Shown: one piece after another, positions 1 through 8,497 of the stretch | How the letters are laid out: every line of letters begins with the position of its first letter | Position numbering within the stretch: the first letter of the stretch is position 1 | Assembly: GCF_900115595.1 (NCBI RefSeq) | Contig: NZ_FOXA01000008.1 | Span: forward strand, 62,001-126,000 | Direction: 5' to 3' | Source: Tranquillimonas alkanivorans | GTDB lineage: Bacteria > Pseudomonadota > Alphaproteobacteria > Rhodobacterales > Rhodobacteraceae | Length of the DNA: 64,000 nucleotides | Translations under genes and position numbers: made by a program | Notes under the pieces: generated by a model | What the model was told of the DNA's origin: nothing | What the model saw: only the letters and a program-made list of their open reading frames with translations | Database searches by the model: none

Positions 1-2
1 TT

Positions 3-641
3 TTCGAAGGGCGCGACGCCGCGGGCAAGGGCGGCACGATCGCGCGCTTTCGGCAGAACCTGAACCCGCGCGTGGCCCGCATCGTGGCGCTGTCGAAGCC
101 ATCGGATACCGAGAAGGGACAGTGGTATTTCCAGCGTTATCTCGAGCGGCTGCCCACAGCCGGCGAAATGGTGTTTTACGATCGCTCCTGGTACAACCGT
201 GGGGTGGTTGAGCACGTCTTCGGCTTCACCTCGCACGAGCTGCGCGAGCAGTTCTTTCACCAGGCACCGCAATTCGAAGACATGCTGGTCAACGACGGGA
301 TCCGTCTGGTGAAGCTGTGGCTAAACGTCAGTCGTGCAGAACAGTTGCGCCGGTTTCTCAAGCGGGAGCGCGATCCGCTCAAGCAATGGAAATTGTCCGA
401 CATCGACGTGGAGGGGCTGAAGAAGTGGGACGCCTACACCGACGCCATCGGCGAGACGTTGGAGCGGTCGCACACCGAGCACGCCCCGTGGACCGTCGTT
501 CGGTCTGACGATAAGCGCCGCGCGCGGATCGCCGCCATCCGGGCCGTGCTGTCGCAGCTCGACTATGGCGGGAAGATCGGCGCTGTTGCCGATGATCCGG
601 ATGCGAAAATCTGCGGAGGCCCCGACCGCTGGGATGCCTAA
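3..641 (+). CDS. ppk2: Polyphosphate kinase 2 (PPK2), 5' end missing
   Basis: PPK2 enzymes move phosphate between polyphosphate and nucleoside di- or triphosphates in the cytoplasm. The reading frame is open to the window edge, so the N-terminus is lost; the first visible residues hold the Walker A motif [10 protein letters not shown] Walker B-like segment ([10 protein letters not shown]) and the lid region ([18 protein letters not shown]) follow in family order. A GTG at 72 could be mistaken for the start, but it lies after Walker A and cannot be the real one. The stop overlaps the start of the tetR-type gene, suggesting co-transcription. Family identity is firm; the preferred substrate (GDP, ADP or AMP) cannot be read from the part that is visible. 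Confidence 0.93.
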   Translation, partial: FEGRDAAGKGGTIARFRQNLNPRVARIVALSKPSDTEKGQWYFQRYLERLPTAGEMVFYDRSWYNRGVVEHVFGFTSHELREQFFHQAPQFEDMLVNDGIRLVKLWLNVSRAEQLRRFLKRERDPLKQWKLSDIDVEGLKKWDAYTDAIGETLERSHTEHAPWTVVRSDDKRRARIAAIRAVLSQLDYGGKIGAVADDPDAKICGGPDRWDA

Positions 642-1251
642 ACGCGGTTATCACCACGGCAATCTCAGGCAGGCGCTGGTCGACGCGGCGCTGGAGCTGA
701 TCGAGGCCAAGGGTCCGACAGGGTTCACCCTGTCCGAGGCGGCGAAGCAGGCGGGCGTGACGCCGGCGGCCGTGTATCGTCACTTCGAGGGGCGCGAGGA
801 CCTGATCGCCGAGGCCGCGCGGCAGGGCTACGAGATCTTTGCCGATCTGATGGAATACGCCTACGAATCCGGCCAGCCCTCCGCGCTTGCCGCGTTCGAG
901 GCGACGGGCCGCGCATACCTTGCCTTCGCGCGGCGACATCCGGGCCATTACGTCGCGATGTTTGAAAGCGGCATCTCCGTCAACAGAACGCCGGACCTGG
1001 CGCGTGTGGCGCGGCGGTCGTTCGACGTGCTCGAGAAGTCGGCGGTACGTCTGACAGAACATATTCCGGCGGAAAAGCGGCCGCCGCCGCAGATGGTGTC
1101 GGCGCATATCTGGGCGATGAGCCACGGCGTTGTCGAACTTTTCGCGCGTGGTTCGCCGGGCACCAAGTCGCCTTTCCCGCCCGAGGATCTGCTCGAGACC
1201 GGGATCGGCATTTATCTGCGCGGACTGGGACTCGTCCCGCCGGACGCCTAG
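634..1251 (+). CDS. TetR/AcrR family transcriptional regulator
   Basis: A 205-residue repressor-type protein. Residues about 10-55 form the TetR helix-turn-helix ([14 protein letters not shown], then [21 protein letters not shown]). The rest is a helical ligand-binding and dimerisation domain of the WHG-containing type. I chose the ATG at 634, which overlaps the PPK2 stop (ATGCCTAA) and leads straight into the conserved [13 protein letters not shown] start typical of this subfamily; an in-frame ATG at 601 would add 11 residues. The 3' end converges on the erythromycin-esterase-like gene and shares the bases CTAG with its stop. It may regulate PPK2 or a gene outside the window; the target is unknown. 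Confidence 0.9.
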   Translation: MPKRGYHHGNLRQALVDAALELIEAKGPTGFTLSEAAKQAGVTPAAVYRHFEGREDLIAEAARQGYEIFADLMEYAYESGQPSALAAFEATGRAYLAFARRHPGHYVAMFESGISVNRTPDLARVARRSFDVLEKSAVRLTEHIPAEKRPPPQMVSAHIWAMSHGVVELFARGSPGTKSPFPPEDLLETGIGIYLRGLGLVPPDA

Positions 1252-2516
1252 AGCCCTGTCGGGAACAGGTCGGCGGCGCCGCCTTTCGGAGCAGCGTGTC
1301 CCGCGTCGACGGCGCGCGTCTCGTCGAACCAGATCCAGGCGTCGAACTGGCGATCGAGTTCCGCTTCGAAGTAGTGCGACCACCGTTCGGTCGAGGGGCG
1401 GTAGACGACCCCGATGGCGCGCTGCAGGTGGGGCCGCGAGAGCGCCGCACCCTCGGCGCGGTGCAGGTCCAGAAGGAACCGCGGCTGACCGGTGGCATGG
1501 GCGTGTGCTTCGTGGCTGTCGGCGAGCCCGGGGCGCACCCGCTTGATCTCCATCGGGTCGTCCCAGTCATCGGCCGCGGCGACCTCGCCCGTGTTGGTCG
1601 AGAAGCCGATCAGCGCAGCGCGGTCGCCGTAGGCCTCACACACCAATTGTCCGATGTTCAGTTCGCCGCGACGCTGTCCCATCTCGGTGGCCGCGGCGTT
1701 GCCGATGTGAGAGTTGTGCGCCCAGACCACCGCCTTCGCGTCGGGGCCCTCGCGCGCGAGCAGCCGCTGCAAAGTGTCGAACATATGCTCGTCGCGCAGG
1801 TTCCAGGAGCTGACATCGGAGTAGTACATGCTGCGGTAGTAGCGTTCGCCGTCGACGACGATGCGGGCGTTCTGCTCGGCGTCGAACAGCGCCATGCCGT
1901 CCATCCGCTCGCGCAAGAGGTCGGTCAGCACCTGGACCGCCCCGTCCTCGCAGTCGGAATGGCCGCGGGCCACCTCGTTGCGCAGGTAGGCGCCAGGGTC
2001 GCCACAATAGGGCTTGAGGCAACCATAGAGGCTGCGTGCCTCATCGGCCGCTGTCGGGTCCACCTCTTCGAGGTAATCCACCACCGCATCGATCGAGGCG
2101 CAGAGCGAGTAGACGTCGAGCCCGTAGAACCCGGCCCGCCGTGCGCTCGGGCGTTGGCGGTTGGCGTCGCGCAGGGCGTGCAGCAGGTCCCACGTCTCCT
2201 GATTGCGCCACATCCACCGCGGGAAGCGCGTGAAAGGGCGCTCGGCGTGCCGGCGCTGATGGTCGGAGCGGATCGCGGCGTCATAAACCGCCGCGTCCGG
2301 CCAATCGGCCTCGACAGCGACGATGGTGTAGTTGTGTTCGCGGACCAGGCGCTCCGTGATTGCGGCTCGTGCGGCGTAGAACTCGTGCGTCCCGTGGGTC
2401 GACTCGCCCAGGCAGATGACCTTCCGGTCGGCGAAGCGGTCGATCAGGCAAGCAAGGTCCGACATATCGTCGATTACCTCGGCGTAGCGTGCCATGATGT
2501 CTGACATTTCGCTCAT
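1248..2516 (-). CDS. Erythromycin esterase-like protein (Ere family)
   Basis: A 422-residue member of the erythromycin esterase family. Conserved active-site stretches are visible: GESTHGTHEF near the N-terminus, EADWPDAAVYD, and VVWAHNSHIGN in the second half, which carry the acidic and histidine residues used by EreA/EreB to open macrolide lactones. Most chromosomal members have unknown natural substrates, so macrolide resistance should not be assumed. The start is the ATG at 2516, eight bases after a GGGGGAGA ribosome site; an in-frame GTG lies two codons upstream. It follows pcm by two bases (TGACCATG), a pairing often seen in proteobacteria, implying one transcript and translational coupling. 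Its 3' end overlaps tetR by four bases. Confidence 0.88.
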   Translation of the reverse strand: MSEMSDIMARYAEVIDDMSDLACLIDRFADRKVICLGESTHGTHEFYAARAAITERLVREHNYTIVAVEADWPDAAVYDAAIRSDHQRRHAERPFTRFPRWMWRNQETWDLLHALRDANRQRPSARRAGFYGLDVYSLCASIDAVVDYLEEVDPTAADEARSLYGCLKPYCGDPGAYLRNEVARGHSDCEDGAVQVLTDLLRERMDGMALFDAEQNARIVVDGERYYRSMYYSDVSSWNLRDEHMFDTLQRLLAREGPDAKAVVWAHNSHIGNAAATEMGQRRGELNIGQLVCEAYGDRAALIGFSTNTGEVAAADDWDDPMEIKRVRPGLADSHEAHAHATGQPRFLLDLHRAEGAALSRPHLQRAIGVVYRPSTERWSHYFEAELDRQFDAWIWFDETRAVDAGHAAPKGGAADLFPTGL

Positions 2517-2518
2517 GG

Positions 2519-3178
2519 TCACTCTCCCCCATCGTCGGCCACCGATGCGATCAGGGGCACGAAGCGCACCGGTTCGCCGCGCTCGACCTCCCACGTCTCC
2601 TCTCCGGTCCGGTGCAGGACGGTAAGCACCTGCCAGTCGCCCTCGGGCAGGGGAACGACGATGCGCCCGCCCACCGCCACCTGCGCCTTCAGCGCCTCAG
2701 GCAGATCGCCCCCGGCCGACACCACCACGACGTCGAATGGCGCCTGGTCGGGAAGGCCCTTCGTGCCGTCGCCGTGGATGAGGTGGACGTTGTCGCAGCC
2801 GATTTCCGCCAGCGTCTCCTGTGCGTGGCGCGCAAGCGGACCGTGACGCTCGATCGCTCAGACCTCCTGCGCAATCTGGCTCATGACCGCGGCGGCGTAG
2901 CCCGACCCACCTCCGACCTCGAGCACCCGGTCGCCGGGCTTGAGCTGGGCCGCCTCTACGAAGCGGGCAACGATGTATGGCTGAGAGATCGTTTGCCCGG
3001 ACCCGATGGGCAGCGGTCGATCGGCATAAGCGTGGGTGCGGTGCTCGGGCGGCACGAAAGCGTGCCGGGGCACCTTGCGCATCGCGTCAAGCACCCGCTC
3101 GTCCTCGACCCCTCGCCGCGCGATCTGAAACGTGACCATCGCGCTGCGATCTTCGGCATACGGTGCGTCGTCCTGCAT
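2519..3178 (-). pseudogene. pcm: Protein-L-isoaspartate O-methyltransferase with an in-frame TGA
   Basis: Pcm repairs isoaspartyl residues in aged proteins using S-adenosylmethionine. From the ATG at 3178 (preceded by GAGGGAGGG) the frame encodes the family N-terminus, the substrate loop ([13 protein letters not shown]) and SAM motif I ([11 protein letters not shown]). At 2858-2860 a TGA interrupts the frame as codon 107; without any shift the same frame then continues with AIERHGPLARHAQETLAEIG and the usual C-terminus to a TGA at 2519. The break is therefore one nonsense codon, not a frameshift. E. coli Pcm has a cysteine near this point, so a TGC/TGT to TGA change is plausible. Truncation before the SAM-binding acidic residue should abolish activity. 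A sequencing error is the main alternative. Confidence 0.85.
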
Positions 3179-3331
3179 CGGGCCCTCCCTCAAGAACGCC
3201 TGAGGGAAACGAGCCCGTGTCGAGCCGGGTTCCGGATGGTCGGCAGGAGAAGGCGGTGTGAACGTCGTCCCGATCGTCAGGATGCACCAAGGCAAAGAAG
3301 TCGGGCGCCGGCAGCGTGCCTTCTCGCTCGG

Positions 3332-3472
3332 TGGCCTGCCGCCAGAAAAGTGGCCCTTCCTGAAGTAGGCTTTCGAGCCAGATCGAGGACGGCCAGATGC
3401 CCCAGAAGAAGCACGAGCCCGAAGAGATTGTCGCGAAGCTTCGGCAGGTCGATGTGTTGGTGTCGCAGGGTA
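3332..3472 (+). mobile_element. IS3-family left end with truncated orfA
   Basis: From 3397 an ATG opens a frame reading [19 protein letters not shown] then VLVSQG, the conserved N-terminus of orfA (helix-turn-helix subunit) of IS3/IS407-type transposases. Homology stops at about 3470, after which the frame runs into antisense of the OmpA-like gene. Upstream, TGGCCTGCCGCCAGAAAAGT (from 3332) resembles the terminal inverted repeat and leader of the same IS group. So only the left about 140 bases of the element survive. The break lies 25 bases beyond the stop codon of the eight-gene operon, which suggests a deletion or recombination joined the IS end to that operon. No complete right end is visible nearby. 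Confidence 0.75.
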
Positions 3473-3495
3473 CGCCACCGCTTGTCCAACGGGCC

Positions 3496-5214
3496 TCAGG
3501 GATCGTGGAACGTCCAGATGGTGACGGTGGCCCGCCGGTCCTCGGCCGCCTCCGTTCCGTCGGGCCGGCCGGAGGCGAGTTCGCCTTCCGCCTTGCCGGT
3601 GAACGTGATTCCGCTCCCGATCTGGTCGGTCAGAAACGCCATGGCCGCTTCGCGCCGGTCGCGCGCCAGCGCCTGATTGTCCGAGACCGAGCCGGTGGTC
3701 GAGGCGAACCCGTCCACCACCACGGGCACCCGGCCTTGGCGTACCAGGTCGAGATCGGTGGCGGGGATCGTACCGATGAACGCCTTGAGCGCACGCGCCT
3801 GATCGTCCGAAATCTCCGCCTGCTTGGGCTTCTCGAACATCACGGCATGGGTGCGGCCGCGGCGGATCTTGGCCGGCAGCGGCCGTACCGAGATGCGCTT
3901 GGCACTCACGATGCGGACCACCTTGACCTTCTCGCTGCCGAAGGTGGAGCTGTCGGTATCGCTGCGCATCTGCTGGAAGTGCACCGAGCCGTCGGCCCAG
4001 ACGTCGACCGTGCCATCGAAGGTGTAGTCGCCCGAGCCTGCGGGGTCCCACCGGCCTGCGAAGTCGTAGCGGATCTTGCACATCGCCTCCTTCGGCAGGC
4101 TGAGCTCGGAGGCGGTGAAGCCGACCGAGAAGGAGGAGGCGTAGAGCTCGTCTGACTCGTCGCCGACGAAGTTGATCTTGGCGGTCCGGATGTCGTTGTG
4201 GTTCACCTCCACGGTCAGGCGCATCTTGAAGCGCTGGTTGGAGACGCCCACGCGCGGATGCAGCGCGAGAAACACGAAATCGCTCACCACCTGGGTGAAG
4301 CGGCTGTCGGGCGGCGTGTTGGGATGGACGTAGCGCGACGGCTGGGCGGAAACCTCGATACTACCCTTCGTCACCTCGGCCCTGAAGGCCTCGAACACGG
4401 CGAGGCCGAGCCCGGCCGCCTCGATGCTCGCCCCTCGCGCGCCAAGCTCCTCCGGCGGCGGCACGACCGCGTTGAGGACCACAGGCGTCGCGTCGGGGGG
4501 CACGTCGTCGTAGGACGCCTCGGTGTCGCCCGCGCTCATCTCAACGATGTCGGCGATCACGTCGACCGGGTCGACCTCGACGGCGCGGCCCTCCAGCGCC
4601 TCGTCGGGGCCCGGCGGGGAGGGCGGACGGTAGGTGCGGTCGATCATCGCCAGGAACTCCTCCACCGCGGCGTCCCGGCGGTCCTCCTGGGACGGCGGGC
4701 GGCGGGGCTCGTTGATCAGGCTGACATCCTCCTCGAGGGAGTCCTCGCCGGGCATCGCGCCGCCGTCCTGAACGCTGAAGCTTCCCGCCTCCACGAGGGG
4801 CATCTCGTCCTCGGCGCGGTCCGCCTCCGGCGCGGCTCGATCGTCGGCGGTCGCGGCGGGGTCCGGGCCGGGGGCCGGATCGGGGGGCGGTGACGGCGCG
4901 GCGGCAGGTTCCGGCCCGGCATCGCCGGACGGTGCGGCGTCCCAGTCGCGGACCACCCGCTCGCGGAGCACGCTGCGGCCCTCGGGATGCGCCCGGTCGG
5001 CCGTGGCGGCGCGCGTCAGCGTCTCGACCGCGGTATCGTCACGGGCTTCCTCGCCGCCGTCCCCCGTTCCGTTCCCGCCCTCGCCGACGCGGGGGGCGCG
5101 ACCGTATCGGCTCATCAGGCGGCGCGACCTCTCGCGCCGGTAGTGCGAGTCGAAACTCTCCAGCGGGCTGGGCGCGTCAGACTTGCCGAAGAGCCCGGAC
5201 TTGTAGCGCGTCAT
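3496..5214 (-). CDS. OmpA-C-like domain protein, last gene of the eight-gene operon
   Basis: 572 residues. About residues 1-250 are low-complexity (Pro, Asp, Glu, Ala rich) and probably disordered. Residues about 280-440 form a beta-rich domain I do not recognise ([20 protein letters not shown], then a [17 protein letters not shown] stretch). The last about 120 residues look like an OmpA C-terminal (peptidoglycan-binding) domain: [30 protein letters not shown], and [17 protein letters not shown]. No signal peptide or membrane segment is present, which is unusual for a periplasmic OmpA domain. The start at 5214 follows the upstream stop by ten bases, with AGGGGGAAG as the ribosome site. Function unknown; it may anchor the system to the cell wall if exported by another route. 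Confidence 0.8.
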   Translation of the reverse strand: MTRYKSGLFGKSDAPSPLESFDSHYRRERSRRLMSRYGRAPRVGEGGNGTGDGGEEARDDTAVETLTRAATADRAHPEGRSVLRERVVRDWDAAPSGDAGPEPAAAPSPPPDPAPGPDPAATADDRAAPEADRAEDEMPLVEAGSFSVQDGGAMPGEDSLEEDVSLINEPRRPPSQEDRRDAAVEEFLAMIDRTYRPPSPPGPDEALEGRAVEVDPVDVIADIVEMSAGDTEASYDDVPPDATPVVLNAVVPPPEELGARGASIEAAGLGLAVFEAFRAEVTKGSIEVSAQPSRYVHPNTPPDSRFTQVVSDFVFLALHPRVGVSNQRFKMRLTVEVNHNDIRTAKINFVGDESDELYASSFSVGFTASELSLPKEAMCKIRYDFAGRWDPAGSGDYTFDGTVDVWADGSVHFQQMRSDTDSSTFGSEKVKVVRIVSAKRISVRPLPAKIRRGRTHAVMFEKPKQAEISDDQARALKAFIGTIPATDLDLVRQGRVPVVVDGFASTTGSVSDNQALARDRREAAMAFLTDQIGSGITFTGKAEGELASGRPDGTEAAEDRRATVTIWTFHDP

Positions 5215-5224
5215 TGCTTCCCCC

Positions 5225-5941
5225 TCAGTTCAGCGTCATCCTGATGCGCTCGCGGCCCCGGCTCCGGAACTCGAGCTCTCCGGCGGCCTTCGCGGCCCCG
5301 TCTGCCATCGCGTCGAGCGTCAGCATCCGGGCCTCGGCCCGGGCCGGTACCGGCCGCCCGTCCACGCGGACGCTGTCGGGCGCGACCTGGTCCATGTGGC
5401 GGCCGAACACCACGAGGCTCAGCCCGCCCCCGCGCCGGAAGCGCACCACCCGCTCGGGCTCGGGGCGTCGCTTGGGGGCGCTGGCCTGAGCCATGCGTCG
5501 GGCGAGATCGGCGAAGTCCACGCCCTCGACCCGCACCCCGCGCCGACCCAGTCGGGCCACGTCCTCGGCGGTGTCCACCCCGTAGCGGCGCAGGCGCCGG
5601 GCCTCCTCCGGGCGCATCGCCTCGGGCGCGACCTGCTCTAGCGGCGTGCGCTCGCGCAGCGCATCCTCGCTGGTGGTCTCGGCCACCACCCTGTCGGTGA
5701 TGGAACCGAGTTTGAGATCCATCTTGGAGGCGCCTTGCTCGCCCGGCTGGGCCGTGCGGAAGCGCACCCGGTCGCCGTCGTAGTCGGCGAACACGTTGAG
5801 CGAGAGGCCCATGTCCTCCACCGTGTAAAGGCGCTTGCGCTGCATCGCCTTGACCCGCGCCACCTGGTGCACGCGCTCCAGTTCGTCGGCGAGCGACTCG
5901 ATGAACTCGCGCAGGTCCCACGATGTGTGCCCGCCGTTCAA
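5225..5941 (-). CDS. Uncharacterised three-part protein of the eight-gene operon
   Basis: About 238 residues, no recognised full-length family. The N-terminal 80 residues (helix DLREFIESLADELERVHQVA, then strands YTVEDMGLSLNVFADYDGDR) have the helix-plus-sheet layout of small 'trypsin-co-occurring' type domains; this resemblance is weak and from memory. A middle helical segment (EEARRLRRYGVDTAEDVARL) looks like a helix-hairpin-helix. The C-terminal third (GGGLSLVVFGRHMDQVAPDS and following) reads like an IPT/TIG-type beta domain. The only start that fits the end of the upstream gene is a TTG at 5941, overlapping that gene's stop; frame upstream of this is antisense-like shadow. Translation is likely coupled. 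Start assignment is less certain than the gene. Confidence 0.7.
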   Translation of the reverse strand: MNGGHTSWDLREFIESLADELERVHQVARVKAMQRKRLYTVEDMGLSLNVFADYDGDRVRFRTAQPGEQGASKMDLKLGSITDRVVAETTSEDALRERTPLEQVAPEAMRPEEARRLRRYGVDTAEDVARLGRRGVRVEGVDFADLARRMAQASAPKRRPEPERVVRFRRGGGLSLVVFGRHMDQVAPDSVRVDGRPVPARAEARMLTLDAMADGAAKAAGELEFRSRGRERIRMTLN

Positions 5942-6246
5942 TCGCCTGGGCCCTCCCCGTCCGGTGGAGCGCGCCGCGCCCCACGCCCGCCAGGCCGGCC
6001 GTGCCATCGGACCCGCAGCTCCAGCCGATGCAGAACCGGCATGACGCTCGTGCGGTAGTGCTGGCTCGTTGGCTCGCCACGAATCTCGGGCACGGTGCCG
6101 ACCCCGCCCGGCCGGCGGACCGACATCTCGAGCGGCAGACCGAGGCGCAGCCGCTCGGTCTCGAAGCCTCGCGTCCCGGACTCGGCAAGGTCGAGCATCT
6201 CGGCCAGCACGTCCGAGAGCCGGCCGATCTCGGGAAGGTCAGTCAC
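5938..6246 (-). CDS. Small uncharacterised protein of the eight-gene operon
   Basis: 102 residues from a GTG at 6246 that sits inside the end of the upstream gene (GGTGACTGA), so the two overlap by eight bases. The protein starts with a helix (EIGRLSDVLAEMLDLAESG) followed by amphipathic strands (FETERLRLGLPLEMSV and LHRLELRVRW) and a basic, Gly/Pro-rich tail. Its helix-then-strands plan resembles the N-terminal domain of the next gene, so the two may share a fold. No enzymatic motif, signal peptide or membrane segment is present. Its size and position suggest an accessory or adaptor subunit; that is inference only. Confidence 0.65.
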   Translation of the reverse strand: MTDLPEIGRLSDVLAEMLDLAESGTRGFETERLRLGLPLEMSVRRPGGVGTVPEIRGEPTSQHYRTSVMPVLHRLELRVRWHGRPGGRGARRAPPDGEGPGD

Positions 6247-8497
6247 CGATCCGCATCCCGACCGGGACCGGAAGCTGGATTTTCCTGACCTCGCGGCGTG
6301 CCGGGTTCCCATTCTCGTCGATGTCGACGAAGCTGACGAGATGTACCTCCTGGGCGTGGAGCACCGGCTCCACGGTGAGCGGGCCCGTGCCTACGGGCAG
6401 GCGTTCGACCGTCTCGATCATCAGGCGGGCGCGCAGCGTCGGATCGGCGGCCAACGCGCCGGCGACCGCGGCGGCGGCGAGCGGATCGGTCGCCCCCGGG
6501 GCGCCGCGCCGCGTCAGCTCTGCATAGCCCTCGGGCGTGATCTCGACGCCGCCGGCGAGGTAGTCGCCGGAGGGGCCGGGGCGCGCCACGAGCGGCAGGT
6601 GGCGGGCGAGGCCCGGCCCCTCGGCCAAGCCGATGCGGTATCGCAGATGCGCGGCCCCGGACCGCGCCTCCGACGGAATCCGGAGCAGGAGGCCCGGCGC
6701 GTCCGTGGCGGTGTCCCGCTCCCTGAGCGGCTCGGCGCCGTCGAGGATGATGCGGTTGGGCGCGGTAACATGGGCGCAAAGGCGCAGCTCGTTGCCGAAG
6801 AAGGGCGGCCCCGAGCCCCCCTCGCGCCGCTGCACCAGCCGGATCGCAAGGCAGATGCGGCCGCCCGCGCGCTCGGCCTGCATCAGCACGTCCGGGTCAA
6901 GCTCGACCGCGGCGCCGGCCGAGGCGCCGGCCTCCAGCGGCGCCATACGCCAGACGCACCGCTTGAGCCCGGTCCGCGGGGTGCCGTCGCACGACACCCG
7001 AACGTCGAGGAACGGCGCGTCGAGACGCTCGGGTCCGGCAGTGAACGCGACGGGGATGCGGCAGGTCCGGTCGGACACGAAGATCCAGGAGGTCTCGCCG
7101 TCGCCCAGGTCGGTCAGGGCGCGGCGAGGCAGCGCGACCTCGATGCGCCGGTCGGCCTGGATCTGCTTGCGGCCCGGAACGAAGAGCTGGCCGACCATGC
7201 CGGCCGCGTCGCCGAGCGAGAGCACGGCCGACCAAGGGATCGTTGAGACGAACTGGTCGTGGTTGATCTCCGGCACCCAGGCGCGGGCGTCGAACATCTT
7301 CTCTACGGGCAGGCGCTCGACCACGGACTTGAGCAGCTCGTGGCCCGGCCCGCCGAGGAGCTGATTGATGCCGCCCGCGTTGCCGGCGATGCCCTGGATC
7401 AGCCCGGTGACGGCCTTGGGGTCGATATTCTTGAGGATCCCCGCGATCATCGCCGGGTCGAGCTTCACCCCGCCGCCGCCAGTCCCGGCGGCGGCTTCGG
7501 CCGCGCGAGCGCGCCAGCCTTGCGCCACGGCCGCTTCGGGGGCGTTGCCGGCGACGGCCGCGGGCTGCACCGGCACCACGGGGGCGGCGGGCGCCGCGGA
7601 CCTGAGCGCGCCGACGAGCTGGCCCACGACGCCCGGGGCGGCATCGGCGATCATCTTGGCGAAGACGGGGGCCAGCTCGGGGATCAGGTCCATCAGGAGC
7701 TTCACCAGGCTCTCGACCGACTGCTCGCCGGCAATGCGGCCGTCCGGGCCGAGCCCGTGGGCGACGTCGATCCCGCCCATGGCCCGGCCCTTGAGCGGGG
7801 GCCCCACCGCCATGCTCTTGCCGCCCGCGAGCCCGCCCAGAAGGCTGCCGAGCAGCGGGGCCAGGGCGGGGATCAGGCTCGGCAGCAGGCCCTTGAGCAT
7901 CGGTAGGAGCGCGACGAGGGCGGGGAACGCCTGCTCGCGCGCAACCGCAGCATTCAGGCGGCCATCGGGCGCGCGCATCCGCTCTGCGGCACGCATGATC
8001 GTGTGCTCCAGCGCGCGTCCGCCGGCGACCGGCGCGCGTCCGCCGCGGATGCGGGCGTTGAGCTCGGCGGCCAACGAGGCCCCGGACCGGCCGGGTACCT
8101 GGTCGAGGCAGTGGCTGAGGATACGCGCCATGGACCGCTGCGAAGGGCGGCCGGGGATCTCGGGGTCGCGGGCGCAGATCGCCTGCATCCGCGCGGTCAA
8201 CAGCGCCAGCCCTTCGGCGAGCTCCGGCTCCGGCGCACGACCGCGCCGCCCTCCCGTCCCCGATCCGGCCGTCCGGCGCGCCGAAAGGGCGCCCGCGCGG
8301 CTGGCCGAGGTCGGCCCCAGATCCGCCAGCACGCCCTCGAAGTCGTCGCCGTGCCGGGACATCTCGTCCTCCATCATCTCTGCCACCGCCACGTCGACGC
8401 CCCAGCGGCGCTCCATGGCCCGTTCGATGGCCGGGCCGCCATCGCGCAGCGCGTAGGGCCGCCGGAGCTGCACCTGGATGTGCGGCCGCCCGCTCAT
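6239..8497 (-). CDS. Large uncharacterised protein with hydrophobic segment, eight-gene operon
   Basis: 752 residues. The ATG at 8497 overlaps the upstream stop as ATGA; the open frame extends further upstream but only as a shadow of the cysteine-peptidase-like gene. Residues about 1-180 are mostly helical and polar. Residues about 190-227 form an uncharged, Leu/Pro/Gly-rich stretch (ALVALLPMLKGLLPSLIPAL then APLLGSLLGGLAGG) long enough to cross or insert into a membrane. Residues about 265-300 are also hydrophobic. The C-terminal 350 residues look beta-rich and contain several cysteines. I recognise no family. The hydrophobic block inside an otherwise soluble protein resembles insertion segments of pore-forming proteins or scaffold hydrophobic cores, but no specific homology is claimed. 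Confidence 0.75.
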   Translation of the reverse strand: MSGRPHIQVQLRRPYALRDGGPAIERAMERRWGVDVAVAEMMEDEMSRHGDDFEGVLADLGPTSASRAGALSARRTAGSGTGGRRGRAPEPELAEGLALLTARMQAICARDPEIPGRPSQRSMARILSHCLDQVPGRSGASLAAELNARIRGGRAPVAGGRALEHTIMRAAERMRAPDGRLNAAVAREQAFPALVALLPMLKGLLPSLIPALAPLLGSLLGGLAGGKSMAVGPPLKGRAMGGIDVAHGLGPDGRIAGEQSVESLVKLLMDLIPELAPVFAKMIADAAPGVVGQLVGALRSAAPAAPVVPVQPAAVAGNAPEAAVAQGWRARAAEAAAGTGGGGVKLDPAMIAGILKNIDPKAVTGLIQGIAGNAGGINQLLGGPGHELLKSVVERLPVEKMFDARAWVPEINHDQFVSTIPWSAVLSLGDAAGMVGQLFVPGRKQIQADRRIEVALPRRALTDLGDGETSWIFVSDRTCRIPVAFTAGPERLDAPFLDVRVSCDGTPRTGLKRCVWRMAPLEAGASAGAAVELDPDVLMQAERAGGRICLAIRLVQRREGGSGPPFFGNELRLCAHVTAPNRIILDGAEPLRERDTATDAPGLLLRIPSEARSGAAHLRYRIGLAEGPGLARHLPLVARPGPSGDYLAGGVEITPEGYAELTRRGAPGATDPLAAAAVAGALAADPTLRARLMIETVERLPVGTGPLTVEPVLHAQEVHLVSFVDIDENGNPARREVRKIQLPVPVGMRIGD

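Noticed and set aside
2858-2860. Selenocysteine at the pcm TGA
   Set aside because: No selenocysteine-insertion hairpin is evident just after the codon and no selenoprotein Pcm is known to me; a nonsense change or error is simpler.
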